Below, in pieces: positions 36,401 through 48,500 of a DNA stretch of 64,000 bases. The DNA is from Hirudo medicinalis (taxonomy: Eukaryota > Annelida > Clitellata > Hirudinida > Hirudinidae). The stretch lies in contig MPNW01000017.1 in the NCBI GenBank assembly GCA_011800805.1, positions 125,762 to 189,761 of the forward strand, read 5' to 3'. Position 1 is the stretch's first letter, and each line of letters begins with the position of its first letter. The notes under the pieces are model-generated. The model had not been told where the DNA came from, did not search any database, and worked only from the letters and a program-made list of their open reading frames with translations. A program made the translations under genes and the position numbers.

Positions 36401-39400
36401 GAGACTTCAAAGCAGGTGGAAATCAAACATCTCAGGACAAGGGAAGACCCCAGGACTACTGTCATGGCCAGCCCTGTGAGTTGTTTGTTATTCTGAGATT
36501 TGTGACAGATTCTTGTGGAAGTATTTGAAATAAAAGTGCTGGTCCTCTCTGTTTTTAATTAATACTTTGGATGAAATACCATATTGCATGCGAATGTCTT
36601 GATTAATGCTTCATTCACATGGAAAATGTAAACACACCGTGGTTCATAATAACAAGCTCAACAACTCTAGTAAACATGAACCATTAAATGCAGCAGTTTT
36701 TAAATGAGCACAGAAAACAAGAAGAAATTATAATTGATTGTAAATGTCATGGCATCTCGTGTAGCCTAGATAAGACCACTTCTGACTTTTGGCAGATCAG
36801 GGTGTAAAATCCCTAATTGTCCTTATCAATAATGATGACGGCGATGAGGACGATGAGGATTACTTGTAATTACGGTGGTTTAATCGTGACACCATCGTGG
36901 GATTGTTTCAGAGGTAGAAGCATCTCTGACTTAATAAAATGTGATCGCTCGGTGCTCTAATCGTTTGCTTCTTATTTGCTTTCGATTTATTGAACACATT
37001 GAAACATATTCTGAGTGCGCTAACAATTCGATAATGAAAGATGTTTGATTGAACAACAAGACTTTTTTGATCACAAATGAAATCTAGTTACGTAATTAAT
37101 TGGCTCATAAATTAGCATCCTTTTTAAGCAGATTTCAAGTACTTTTATCAAAGTAGCCTTAATTAATATTCACCAAACCAGCTGAGCCTGAGCAACAAGA
37201 TAGGCTTCAGGAACAACAGAAGGATCACCTGTTTCTTCAGAAAAGACAAACTTGTACCTGGTCAGAACAATCAGTTCCTCAATGAGAACAGGTACCTGCT
37301 CTTGTCAAAGGGAAGAGCTGACAAAATGGGTTGGTAGCCATTTCTTGAAATACTTTTATTAATATCCTTGTTCTTGACATGATATCTTAAACTCATTATG
37401 CCTTGATGATGGGCAGAATCAAAACAATTGCTGACATTCAAAACAAGATCCTCAAAAAATATAAACTAATATCATTGTTCACTTGAGTTTTCATTAGATC
37501 TTATAATTATTATTTGTAAATGGTTTGCTGTTATTCTGTTGGTTAGGAAAGAAACAGATCCACGAGCAGGAAGCCAACAAATACCCTTACGTGTCTCCCG
37601 AGCAGATCAAGACCTCGGACAAGGTCGACTTGTCGGGAACCATCAGGTATCCGCTCGTCAAGGCGCACGGTTGGTTGGTTTTGCCTTTTCACGTGGATGG
37701 TTTCATCTTGCAACTAACTCTTCTGTTGTGGTAGCTACTTCTTGTACAACATTAGTTTGGATATAAAAAGTATTTCTTCAAACTGTCCTGCTGTAAGTAT
37801 ACAATTAAATTCAGTTAACCAAATAAATGAATAATAAGTGAGATTAATGATAAATATAAATATGTAATCATGTAATTACAAAAGCAATTAAATGGCAGTA
37901 ATAATAATCTCCACATTAACCAACCACACTGATGAGGTTAATAATTATTAATTACAAGAGATTGGAATATTAATATTAATGTTGACAAAATTTATGCCTC
38001 CAGCTTGCATGATGATACTCGGCTGGATGCTGTGTTTCATGCTCGCCCTCATGCTGTCCAAGTACTACAGGCCCATGTGGCCCAACACTCGCTGGTGCGG
38101 CAAGAGAGTTTGGTACACGGTCGGTAGTAAACGAAGTTTGAATCATTAGTCAATATCTATTTTTATTGGTCAATGATTGGGTGGGAGGAGTTATCCTCTG
38201 GTTAATCATTTTCAAGTTTTAACTTTTAAATCAAACGTCATTTCAGGGCTACATGGCTCTTGTTGCACTTGCTTTGTTCTTCACTTTGGTTGGTTTCATT
38301 CTCATCTTCGTCCATGCATCCGGATACGTTGAGGTCGGTCCATCCTTCCAATTGAAATTTGTGGGAATTTATTTTTTAGAATTTTATCGAATGTGCTGCA
38401 ACAACAATTTCTTACGAAATTTCTTATGATATTTATATTAGTTACATCTGCATCTTAAATGCAAGACGTAGGGGTGATGATGTTGGAAATGATATTCTAT
38501 TGTTTAGATACGTGATTATTCAATGCATGCTTAAGCAACGTAAATGTAAGGGTGCTGTTGTACAAATTCTCCAGCTCATTATGACTTCTCCGATTAATTA
38601 GCGTATTAATTACTCAAAACTAATCAATTAACTAATTAATCACAGCTGAACATTTATCCTGACAAAGCCCACCCTCCAATTGGAATCTGTGTGACCATCC
38701 TCATCGTCCTCATTGTTAGTTTTCCTTTAAGCTTAAACTTTTGCATCACAAAGTCAGAGCATAATTATGACAACTAATATATGTAAAGTACTAAATTATC
38801 GTTTGCATTCAATGAATAAATTGATAAATTAGCATAAATTTATTTCTTTTTCCAGTTCCTCCTGGCTTTCTGTCGTCCGACGGATCCCGACAAACAATCG
38901 TCGTTTGGCGTCTGCATCAACTGGTTCTTGTGGCTCTTCGAGACTGCTGCCTCTGTCCTCGCAAGTTCGTCTTGCTGCGATTCGTTGTTGGAATCGTTTA
39001 ATGTTAACTTCAATTAATTAATAATTAAATAAGAAGTTGTAGCTGGTTATTGTTAATTTCATTCAATTAACTTTTCATATTTTTATTTTAAAATGTCTCT
39101 TTAATGATGTTTTTCAGGTATTTGAATGTATTAATCACTAACTGAACATTAAGTTGAGTACTGTAACAATTTCTTTGACAAGTTAATAACATGTAATAAG
39201 TTCACAAAATCGATAGGGAATGTAAATACAGGTATAAATAAAAATACGAGTGTAAATAAAATCAAATGATTTTGAAACGGTAGCTGATCGCCTAACGAGT
39301 ATTATTTATTAACCACCTCACCAGCTGTAAACATCTTCATCGGACTGAACCTGCAGAAAGCTCACGTACCTTGGTGGGCCACGTGGGTGGTCGCCGCTTT

Positions 39401-40380
39401 CTTTCTCTTCCACCTGATCGTCGAACTCGTCCTTGAGATTCATGGATGCCTCAACTCCAAGAAAGAAGAGTGTAATTATCATTATCAACTTCTTCATCAT
39501 CATCATCGTCATCTTATTTAGTTAATTCTTGCTGTTGCTCTAGTGATGATGAAAGTCAGTAATGATGAAACCATAGGCGGAATTGGCGCTGATGATTAAT
39601 TGTAATTATATTATATCGATTACATTAAATATATTAATTTTAATTAAAATATATTTTAAGGTAAACATTTATACATTAGTACTTGCACTAACAAGCACTG
39701 TTGTGGTGGTTTTATAAAATCCTTAATAATGCAATTCTTAATTGTAATACTTACTAAATCATGCATCTCACCCTAAGAACATAACACAACATATTGATAA
39801 TTAATATTAATGACCATCATGCATATTCATGTTCGTAGTCCACAAGCAGGAGTATGAGAAGCACAAGAGGGGAGGCTTGGAGAGGGAGCCAGTGGTGAGG
39901 ATATGTGGCCCGAATTATTACTCGATTGATTATTTGATTGGCAATTATTAATTACAAAAATTAAATTACTAAATGAAAAAAATTATAAATAAAATAAATG
40001 ATTATATATTAAATATTAATTGATAACAATGGGCCATTAATTAACAGATATTTATCCATCGTTTAACAAATCTTTTGCAGTTGTAATTGCAAAGTGTGAT
40101 GCACACAATTATGTGTAAAACCAATTATTTCTAATAACATGTTTGCCATTGCGGTCACTGCATTCATCCAACCATGGCCGACGCTTTTAGCAAAGCTAAA
40201 AATACATTTTGAGGACTGAATTTGTTTATCGATTGCTAATCTCAAACAAAACACCGTGAATTGAACTTCTTTGTTCATTAAAAACAGGGCAAGAACTTCA
40301 AGAACAGAACCATCGTGATATACCTCTTCGTTTCCACCATCCTCTGCTTCGTAGCCGTCGTCGGCATAGCGACCGGTTGA
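33451..40380 (+). CDS. FRRS1/SDR2-like Reeler-DOMON-cytochrome b561 protein
   Basis: Predicted membrane protein related to ferric-chelate reductase 1. Exons: 33451-33646, 34332-34480, 34706-34806, 35483-35579, 35777-35980, 36368-36475, 37182-37329, 37547-37669, 38004-38119, 38247-38333, 38646-38714, 38856-38964, 39325-39471, 39839-39894, 40288-40380; about 600 codons (human FRRS1 is 592). Order: signal peptide (MRQLLALATILSFGLC), Reeler domain (CEDMMP..., FRITVNKYIY, NSAFGNALIH), DOMON domain (SQCGKTRGCYRNPPGC to KHLRTREDPRTT), cytochrome b561 membrane domain (LVKAHACMMILGWM onwards) and a final membrane segment (IVIYLFVSTILCFVAVVGI) with TGA at 40378-40380. Two of four heme-ligand histidines are replaced (Tyr at 38250-38252, Leu at 38928-38930). 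Poly(A) signal AATAAA near 41129. Confidence 0.92.
33769..33945. mobile_element. SINE copy with head and tail in opposite orientation
   Basis: 33769-33873 is the tRNA-like head in reverse orientation ('gcaagctgggtttcgaacacg...gccaactcgcacccc'). It is followed directly by 33885-33943, the family's tail in forward orientation ('aaagcacctctgatgctaagc...aaacgaactacatttt'). It lies in the first intron of the FRRS1-like gene. Either two insertions or an internal inversion would explain the mixed order. Confidence 0.65.
34496..34573. repeat. About 24-bp tandem repeat, three copies
   Basis: 'attttgcattgagtttg' recurs three times with short spacers (gagatat or ggaaa). It lies just downstream of the donor at 34481. 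Confidence 0.85.
35004..35205 (-). mobile_element. tRNA-derived SINE copy in an FRRS1-like intron
   Basis: Reverse copy close to the one at 21629, sharing 'gccaatcttttgaatgcc' and 'ctctaccattta' and the head 'gtgcaggctgggttgtgag'. The B-box is decayed (ttgtgag for ttcgaac), so this is an old copy. Confidence 0.72.
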
Positions 40381-41810
40381 TCGCCCCGTCGAGAGATGCT
40401 TCTGCAACTCTTCGGGACTTGGAGACTTTTGACGAATTCTAAGTGCATTTTGATTCTTCCCCAATCGCTTGACGAATCGGCTTTTAACTCGTCGTCGTCG
40501 TTATTTCTATCGGTAATGAAGATGACGTGGTAATAATATTTAATAATAATAATAATCATTATGATGGTAATGATATCGTTCATGTTGTTCTTTTCATTGG
40601 TTTGTGTTTGCTTGATTTTGTCGTGCCTCGGAGCAGTAGTTTTCGTGTTTTGATTTTTTTTGTTTCCTGGTCGAGAATGCAAAGTTGAAAATTCGACAAA
40701 CTACGAACAACTCAAAGAGTTGTCCACGGTTTTGATTCAGTGGACGTTTCCACTGTTTGATCCTAGAAGCTTGAATCAAGTATCCTTGTTGGAGATTTTA
40801 AAAGATTTATTGGCCATTTTTTGATCAATTGTCACCCAAGGATGGTTCTCTTCGATGCTTTCTGATGTTATTCTCAGGATTAAGACCACTTACGACATCA
40901 GAAATTTAAATTCTTTCTCTACATTTTGATGTAGATGCAATATGTACCTAAAATTTCTAAAATATGATTTTTTTTGTAATAATAATATTATCTTGTGTCG
41001 TAGTTACTTAGTAGTTTTTACATTACTTATGATTTCATATATTTATTTATGTTCTATATTGCCATGTCTGAGCTCGCAGAAGATGGATTCTCTCCACAGA
41101 CGTCGTTGTATCCCAGTTTTGTACCAGTAATAAAGTTTTGATAGACATTTTGGAGTTTTGTTTGAAATGCTGTTTGAATACCACGTGTCGTACGTGCTAT
41201 GCTGTGATGTCTTGTCGGTGGCTCCGAGCTAAATTCGTTCAAGACGTTCAAGACAATCATATTAATAGATTTAAATGAATTATTATTATTTTATTCGTTA
41301 AGTGATTATTAATTAAGTGATCGGCAATTTTATCGAACGAAATAATTTTTAAAATACTTTTATTGAAATGCGGTTGGAAGCGTTGATACTGTTAAGTACT
41401 GAAAATTGTGTGTTTAAGGATTCATTTTGGTGAACAAAACTTTGAATTAAGGTGTGTTTTAGATGTATTATATGTTTCAGGTGTATTAGGCGCAGTGGTG
41501 ATAAGTTCTGATTTCATTAAATAATTATTTAATTATTTTTATGGTTTCACTTTTCAAATGATCTTTGTGTACTGGACAGTGAGATCATTCATTGGAACGA
41601 TTTCCATGGAGTTTGTCTCAACTTAAATGTTCAGTTAGCTTGCATTTCAAATGACATCATTGATTTGTTAAGGATTTCAAAAACCTGGAATAACAAAATT
41701 AATCTGTTATTTAGTTAATTATGGTATTTATTAAGTTAAGTATTTAAGTTATTAAATTCAATAAATGTGTTTATAAATATGAAATATTAGTTTATTTAAA
41801 TAATACTAAT

Positions 41811-41895
41811 AATGAAAATAATAATAATAATAACAACAACGGCAACAACAACAACAACAACAATAATAATAATAACAATAATAATAATAATAATA
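41811..41895. repeat. (TAA)n/(CAA)n compound microsatellite
   Basis: AATAAT, CAACAA and AATAAT blocks in series, directly abutting a SINE tail fragment. Confidence 0.9.
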
Positions 41896-41955
41896 TGGTC
41901 ATTTATAAAGCGCCAGAAGCGTCAGCATCGGGGCGCTCAAATGTTTTGAGGTTGA
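41896..41955 (-). mobile_element. SINE tail fragment
   Basis: 'catttataaagcgccagaagc...ggggcgctcaaatg' matches the reversed tail of the family (compare 29080). The tRNA-like head is missing. The adjacent AAT repeat may be the expanded 3' end of the element. Confidence 0.6.
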
Positions 41956-43216
41956 TGTTATCCTTCCAACAGGTAATTAAATCCTCCGAGCACCTTACCT
42001 TAATCACGACTTACCAGGAATTACATCTGGAGGCGGTCTGCTTCGTTGGTGATTAATATTCATGTGGCATCTGATTGGGTGTGCTAAATTATAAATTCAT
42101 AAAAGCATTTTTGAAATTACATTCAGAAGAGTCTGATGACTTTTATTTTAGTTTTATGAAAATATGGAGTTAAACCTATTAATCCACAATTATTCTGTTT
42201 TTCGGAACAATTGTTTGTTATCTTGGTGTGGTCTTTTGTATTTTTATGGCAAAAAATGTCCTTAAATCGAGTTTTGTCGCCTTCCTATATTTTAAATTAC
42301 AAAAACATAGTCAGCTGATGAGAATTATTGAAATGAACATTTGGAAGCGTTGAGAAGAAGCCTTAGATTTATTTGCCCAAAACTGTGAAATTACTGAACT
42401 GAACTCCGATGAGTTTTATATCTCTCTAACCTTTAAGACCTTCGCATGGTTTAGCGAAAACATACGAAAAATGAGGATCGATGAAAAGCCGACAAGAGAT
42501 TAATGGAGAGACATTTTCGGGACTCATCGGATTGAAAGATTGAAGGTATTAAGACTAAAACAGCTGGCGTGAACTTCTAAATGTCGCTATTATTCACTTG
42601 CCATTCAAACTCTTTCCCTCGTTTGGATGTTCGTAGTCACAAGAAATTCTTAATTTTGTAGTAACTCAACTGAGTTTATCAACTGAGAATTAAATGAACA
42701 AACCAAGAATGGCTGTTGTTATGCTTTCAAGAAAGAAAATCGAAGAATTTGATGATGTTTAGTCAAGAAAATGGATTTTAAGTGCACGGTTGTAGATCGA
42801 AGCAATAAATTGGTAATTAAAAGCAGTTGATTATACACTCCCTTTTCAAAACACGATCCTATCTCCAGGTTATTTGATTTGCATATTAGTGCTGCCTTCA
42901 TTCCCTACTTACAAGCTCCCAACTTTTCCATGTAATATAACATAATTTATATGTTAAATTAATATTTTGATAATTAGGCTATTGTGATTCTAAATGAAAA
43001 TCATGAAATGTAGTAATTGATTTTAAACTTTCAATAAATGCTGTAGAGAACTTAATTCTTGGTATTCTTCATCCTCTCGTGTGCCAGCATTTTAAATCTA
43101 TAACATCATTTAACCAACCATATTTCAAGAAAATAATGTTGAATAATCATTGCCATACAAATTAGCAAGTTTTCTGCGAATGTCACAAATAACATTAGTA
43201 ATAATTACAAATATCT

Positions 43217-43471
43217 CAGATGAAAGATAACTTAATGACAGCTATTCTCATACTGCCCGAAACCAAAAACTTGAAATTGAAATATCTTAACTCCCAGCGT
43301 TGCGTCTACCATCACCATCATCAACAACATCGATATCATCATCNCAGATGAAAGATAACTTAATGACAGCTATTCTCATACTGCCCGAAACCAAAAACTT
43401 GAAATTGAAATATCTTAACTCCCAGCGTTGCGTCTACCATCACCATCATCAACAACATCGATATCATCATC
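43217..43471. other. Assembly artefact: exact 127-bp duplicate around one N
   Basis: 43217-43343 and 43345-43471 are the same 127 bases, separated by a single N at 43344. This is the signature of two contigs whose overlap was not merged. The real genome almost certainly has one copy. An open frame running across it is spurious. Confidence 0.9.
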
Positions 43472-43634
43472 TTCATCACCTTCATCATCATCGCCTTAAT
43501 GACTGCCATAAACATTATCACCATGCATTTAGTTATGTGAGATTATATCATTGTTCGTTCACAATGAACAATCGACAGAAATCATCTTTGATTCATAACA
43601 ATTTCACAGCATCTGCCGCAAGAAGCTAACTTCG

Positions 43635-43715
43635 TCATTATCATCCACATCGCCATCATCATCATCATCGTCGTCGTCGACATCATAATCATCATCATCA
43701 TCATCATCATCTACT
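43635..43715. repeat. (CAT)n/(CGT)n microsatellite
   Basis: CAT and CGT triplet runs with a few interruptions. Confidence 0.85.
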
Positions 43716-45531
43716 CTAATCACATGTTGAATAAGTATTAATTAACTACTGACCACAGCAACTATGCGATCTTATCACCCAGGAAATCGAAAGTTCCTCC
43801 TGAGGGTAATAACACAGTATTAATTTATAGCACAACGTGGAATACGAATGGGAAGCAACGGATCACGTGATAACATTTAATGTTTAAAAAAACATTTCAT
43901 CGTGAAATGAGAAGCATTCAAATCTTAAATATTTTACCTAAAGGGAAATTAATTTTACTTAACAAAGGAATTGGATTTAAAATTGAAAAATAAAAAGAAT
44001 TATTAAACTAATGCATATTTAAACACGTTATATCACCAATAGAGCGACAACATTCAGTTCACCCTCAGGTAAATAAATCTATTGAAAATATTACTTCACA
44101 AACAGGCTTCACTTGAAGGTCCAACATTTCAAATTGATGTTTATTGGGCTGAGGCTTTGATTAGATTTGCATGATTCTTTGGATTAAAAGATAAGAACAG
44201 CCTGACATTTGCTTGAAACCAACAATAAATATGATGTTAGATATTTCTATAATTTGGAAATCTGTCGACCATAAGTACAAAATGATGATTTTAGGGAGTA
44301 ATACTGAACATTAGGACGTTTTCTTGACAAAAACGTAAAAAAAAACATTCGAAGTCTTAGAGACGACTTCCTTCACATTGGATTCTTTAAAATAATGCAA
44401 ATCCTGAGGATAAATGTTTCTACGAAGTTATCCAATTCCCGTGGTAAGCCAAATTCACAAGTGACTTCATCCACAATTGCTTCATTCATCTCCACACAAC
44501 ACTGACTTGTTGAGAATGCACTTAAAACTTTCAAAATAATGAAATAACATTAAGAAGGCAGACGTGGTGTAATAAAAGTTATTAAATCGATAGCTCGTTA
44601 GTGATAGTGCAACGTGCTCATGGAGAATAGAAACATCTTTTCGAATCAATAAATGACTAATCATCAACTCGCCTCATCGATAATCATTTTTAGTTTTACC
44701 TCAATAATTAATTTATTATTCACAATTCACCTTAATTTTAATTTGATTCATAATCTTATTAGGTACGACACGACAGACAAAGTTTCCCGAGGCCGAAAGA
44801 TCAGTGTCGAAGTTGGAGTAACTTTCTGACCTCCGTGTGCGTTCACCGTGTTACACAGACTAGTTTGATGGGTAGTTTACTAAAGCAACGCCCACTTCAG
44901 ATGAACCAATAAGATGGTTTCGAATTTTAATGAAGATTGGGTGATTGTATTTGTGAGAGCGAATGAACAGATTTTTTAATACTCTGAGGTTGTCTTCACG
45001 AGGATGACATTGAGCTGAGTAGGCCCTCGATAGTGGAACTGGATTTGTGATTTCCTATAACATTAAACTTTCTTAACTAACCTATCGCTTGCATATTGGA
45101 TTCACTATTAAGAGGCTTTAATTCGGAACCAAACTTTGGGAGTTTCAATGTTTGAAGTTGAATCCTTAAAAAAGTTCGTTTCTTTGAATATTCGTAATTT
45201 AGTTTGTGACTTAAGAATGCTTGTGAAAATTTTTATTTTAACTTGATTAATATTAAAAGTAGATGAACAAGAAAGAGTATTTGAAATAAAATGGAATTTT
45301 TTTAAATGCACAAAGAACTATTTTCGCGCTAAAATCTGTATCAATAAAATGCATCAGAAGATACAATTTTCACAACTATGCAATTATTTAAGAGCTTGCA
45401 ATCTGTTTAGTCATTTCATTAAATCATATTATCCTAATTTTTCTTTATATACTTGACTTATGCAAAGCAGGAATAAACAAATAAATAAATAAGAAATATT
45501 TCTCACAAAGTTTTCGAACATTTTCCATCAG

Positions 45532-48500
45532 GAACACGACAAAGATTGCCAACTCTTAAACGAGGAAATGTCGACAATAACATTGAAGTGCCTCATATCC
45601 ACAGAGGATGGATCGGAAGAACCACAGGTAGCTACTCTCAAGAACAGCGGTTACTTCAGAGACATCGCACAACAGTCTCTCATGGCTCTTGGATATTCCT
45701 TGGACAACGTCTACATGACTAAAGGTTCTTTGATATTTGAAGATGTCAGAATTATTTTTTTTATTGGACTGATTTTGTCAAAGTCACCAATGGCTCCTAG
45801 CGGTTTTCTTCATTTTGATATGAATATTTTAATTTAACGGTTAAAATAATCGATACAAGTAAAATTCCAACACTTTAAGACAACAATTTTGTTAATTATT
45901 TTTTTGTTTAACCGGTGAGATCAAAAGAATTAGATTATTCATAATGATGGACAATCTTTTCTCAAATTTTTAAATGTTTCAGCACAACATTTGAACGAGT
46001 GATTGGGAATAAATATTAGCAATAAATGTACATCATATTCATGCATAATAATGTTTTGAAAAGTCACGTGTGTTAATGTGTTAATTCAATCATGTGCAAA
46101 CCCGAAGTTAGTTAGGAACATTTAAAATCTAGAATCATAAAAAAGAAAGAAATAAGTCTAAACACGAGATGAGCAGGAACATTTGAGTCTCACTGAGTCA
46201 AATGTATCGATCCTACTGAGTTGACAGAAATTTGTAGGTTTCACTTGAGCTTTTAAATTTTATAGTAAATATATTAATTAATAAATATAGTTCTCAAATC
46301 ACAAAATAAATGCAATTCAGTTCCAATAAATTCATTCAACATCTTCTTTGACATTCAGATTGTACAAATCGTGCTATAGTTTTTCATTACATTACATTTT
46401 TATTATAAATTTTTATTAAGTACATTATGAAATAACACAGATAACGTAAAAGTAAGGGTGAGACCAATGCATCAATCATTTTCCCATTCCTCCTCCTTCA
46501 TTTTCTATTCCTTCTTGTCTTTCTTGTCTTATTTCTTATTTCCTCGGTCACTGAACTTATCGAAGCAGGTTTCATTATCTTTATACTTGTAGTGGTCCAT
46601 GAAGTCTTTAGCGCCAAGTTGAACCTGGCAGATGTAGCAGTAGATGAAGCCACAGCAATGGCAGACAATCTTGTTTATTCCACCCATCTTCCTGGCTTTC
46701 ATGTCGCATTGGGGACAAACTACAGCATTGGCGTCTCTTTCTGCTTTCTCTAATAGTCTAATTTTTAACTCCTGCTCACGAAGATAATTGAGTTCATCCT
46801 CCATTTCCTTTTCCTTCAATCCCTTACATTTATTGATGCCGTGATAAGTCTTCTTGCAGTTCGGACAGAAGGCAAAACTGCAGCCAGGGCAAATGACACA
46901 GGTTTCGTCCTCGTTGACAGAGATTGCCATCCCACAAGCGATGCTCGGACAGTAACGAATGTTGAACTGGCGTTCGTATTCTTTTTGTGACGATATCTCT
47001 GTGTACTTTTCAAGCAGCTCCTCCGAAATGTCCTTGATGTCATCGATTGTTAATTTCTTCGTGCAATATTCTGTATTACAAGTGACTCTGTCGATTTGGC
47101 CCTTGTTGATGATGCCCTCGACATGGCCGTGTGCGCACTCCCTGCAGACTAAATGCCCGCAATTTTCAAACTTGACTAAGTTCAATCCTTTCTTCACTTC
47201 CAAACAAACCTGGCAATAATGGCTTTTTTTACGGAAGATTCTTTCTTCCAACTTTCGACTGACCTTCAAGAGCTTCTGCAATTCAGTCTCGGAGATACTC
47301 AATGGAAATTCCAAGTTCAGAAATCCGAAGCCATCGTTTAGCAAAAAATCCATCCAGATGAAGAGTACGACACACCTGTAGTTCTCCTCCCACAGTTGAT
47401 AAAGTCTTTCTTTTAGAGTTTCTATAAGCTCAGGAGACAACCAAAAACATTCAAGTTCAATTGCCGGAGGTTCAGAAGAAGGATATCCGGGTGGCATTGT
47501 GAAGTTTATGATAATTGGAGAGAGGGAGGTGACCTGTATAGTGGCACCATTGCACATGAAGTCGTAAGGTCCTGAAGTGTTGCGAAGTCCAACCGACATC
47601 CTGCCAGTGAATGGTTTCCTTGAAATGTCACAGGAGAATACGTTTTCACCGTAAATGCTCTGAATGGCTACAATTTCATCAGCCTGTTCGTTGTCATCAG
47701 CCATGTTTCAAGCGATTGATTAAAGTAGCTGTTATAAAATTTGAAGTATTCGTTGAATTAATCGTTCGAACGAAGGTCTTTCGAGTTTCGAGTAAGCAAA
47801 CAGATTGTAAAAAGATCACGAATATTATTTTATTGGTAAATAAAACTTTAGAAAGAAAATTAATTAAATTTTAATAAAAATTATACTTGCAAATATTAAT
47901 GAGTAAATTATATATATAAAATAATTTGTAATTTATAATTTATTCATCAAACTGAAGGGTCTGGAGACCACTAATACAAGTCTGTACAATTTACATACAA
48001 AAGAGAACAGCACAAGCCGCTCCGAATGGCAAGGATAATCAAGTTCATGTTAAGTAACTATTAAAGTCAAAGTTGCGTATTAACGAATTAAAGCGAGAAA
48101 CAGTATTTGAGTTCACGATTTCATTTGGCAGTGCATTTCATGGTTTAAATCTATAATAAGATAAGAATATTTGGCAATGTCTGTCGAAGATGCCTTGGGG
48201 GGGTTGGGAGTCCGCAAAGCCATTTAGTATTTGAAGCGCAGAATGTTAAGTCAGACAGGAGGCGGCGTTTCTCCAGGGTCATAAGTTTGAGAAGTTTTAG
48301 TCTTTTCATGTTGAAGTATTTAGCAAAAGAATGTGTTAGTTTGATGAATCTCTTTTGGATGTTTTCAATTCTATCAATTAGGTATTTGTGATGAGGGTTC
48401 CATACTGGTGAACAATATTCAAGAATTGGTCTGACGTAAGTGCAGAAGGCAAGCTTTAAGACATCCTGGTCCCTTGAGGAGAAAGATGCCCTGATCGTCC

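Larger units (their letters stand above)
40381..45531. other. Intergenic region after the FRRS1-like gene
   Basis: 40381-41140 is probably the 3' UTR of the FRRS1-like gene, ending at AATAAA (41129-41134). The remainder is AT-rich and holds a (TAA/CAA)n repeat, a SINE tail fragment, an assembly duplication with an N at 43344, and a (CAT)n repeat. I found no convincing exon. The missing 5' exon of the Dve-like gene, if any, should be near the 3' end of this stretch. Confidence 0.55.

Noticed and set aside
43300..43629. 109-codon frame spanning the N at 43344
   Set aside because: It crosses an assembly duplicate and a CAT repeat; no family resemblance.
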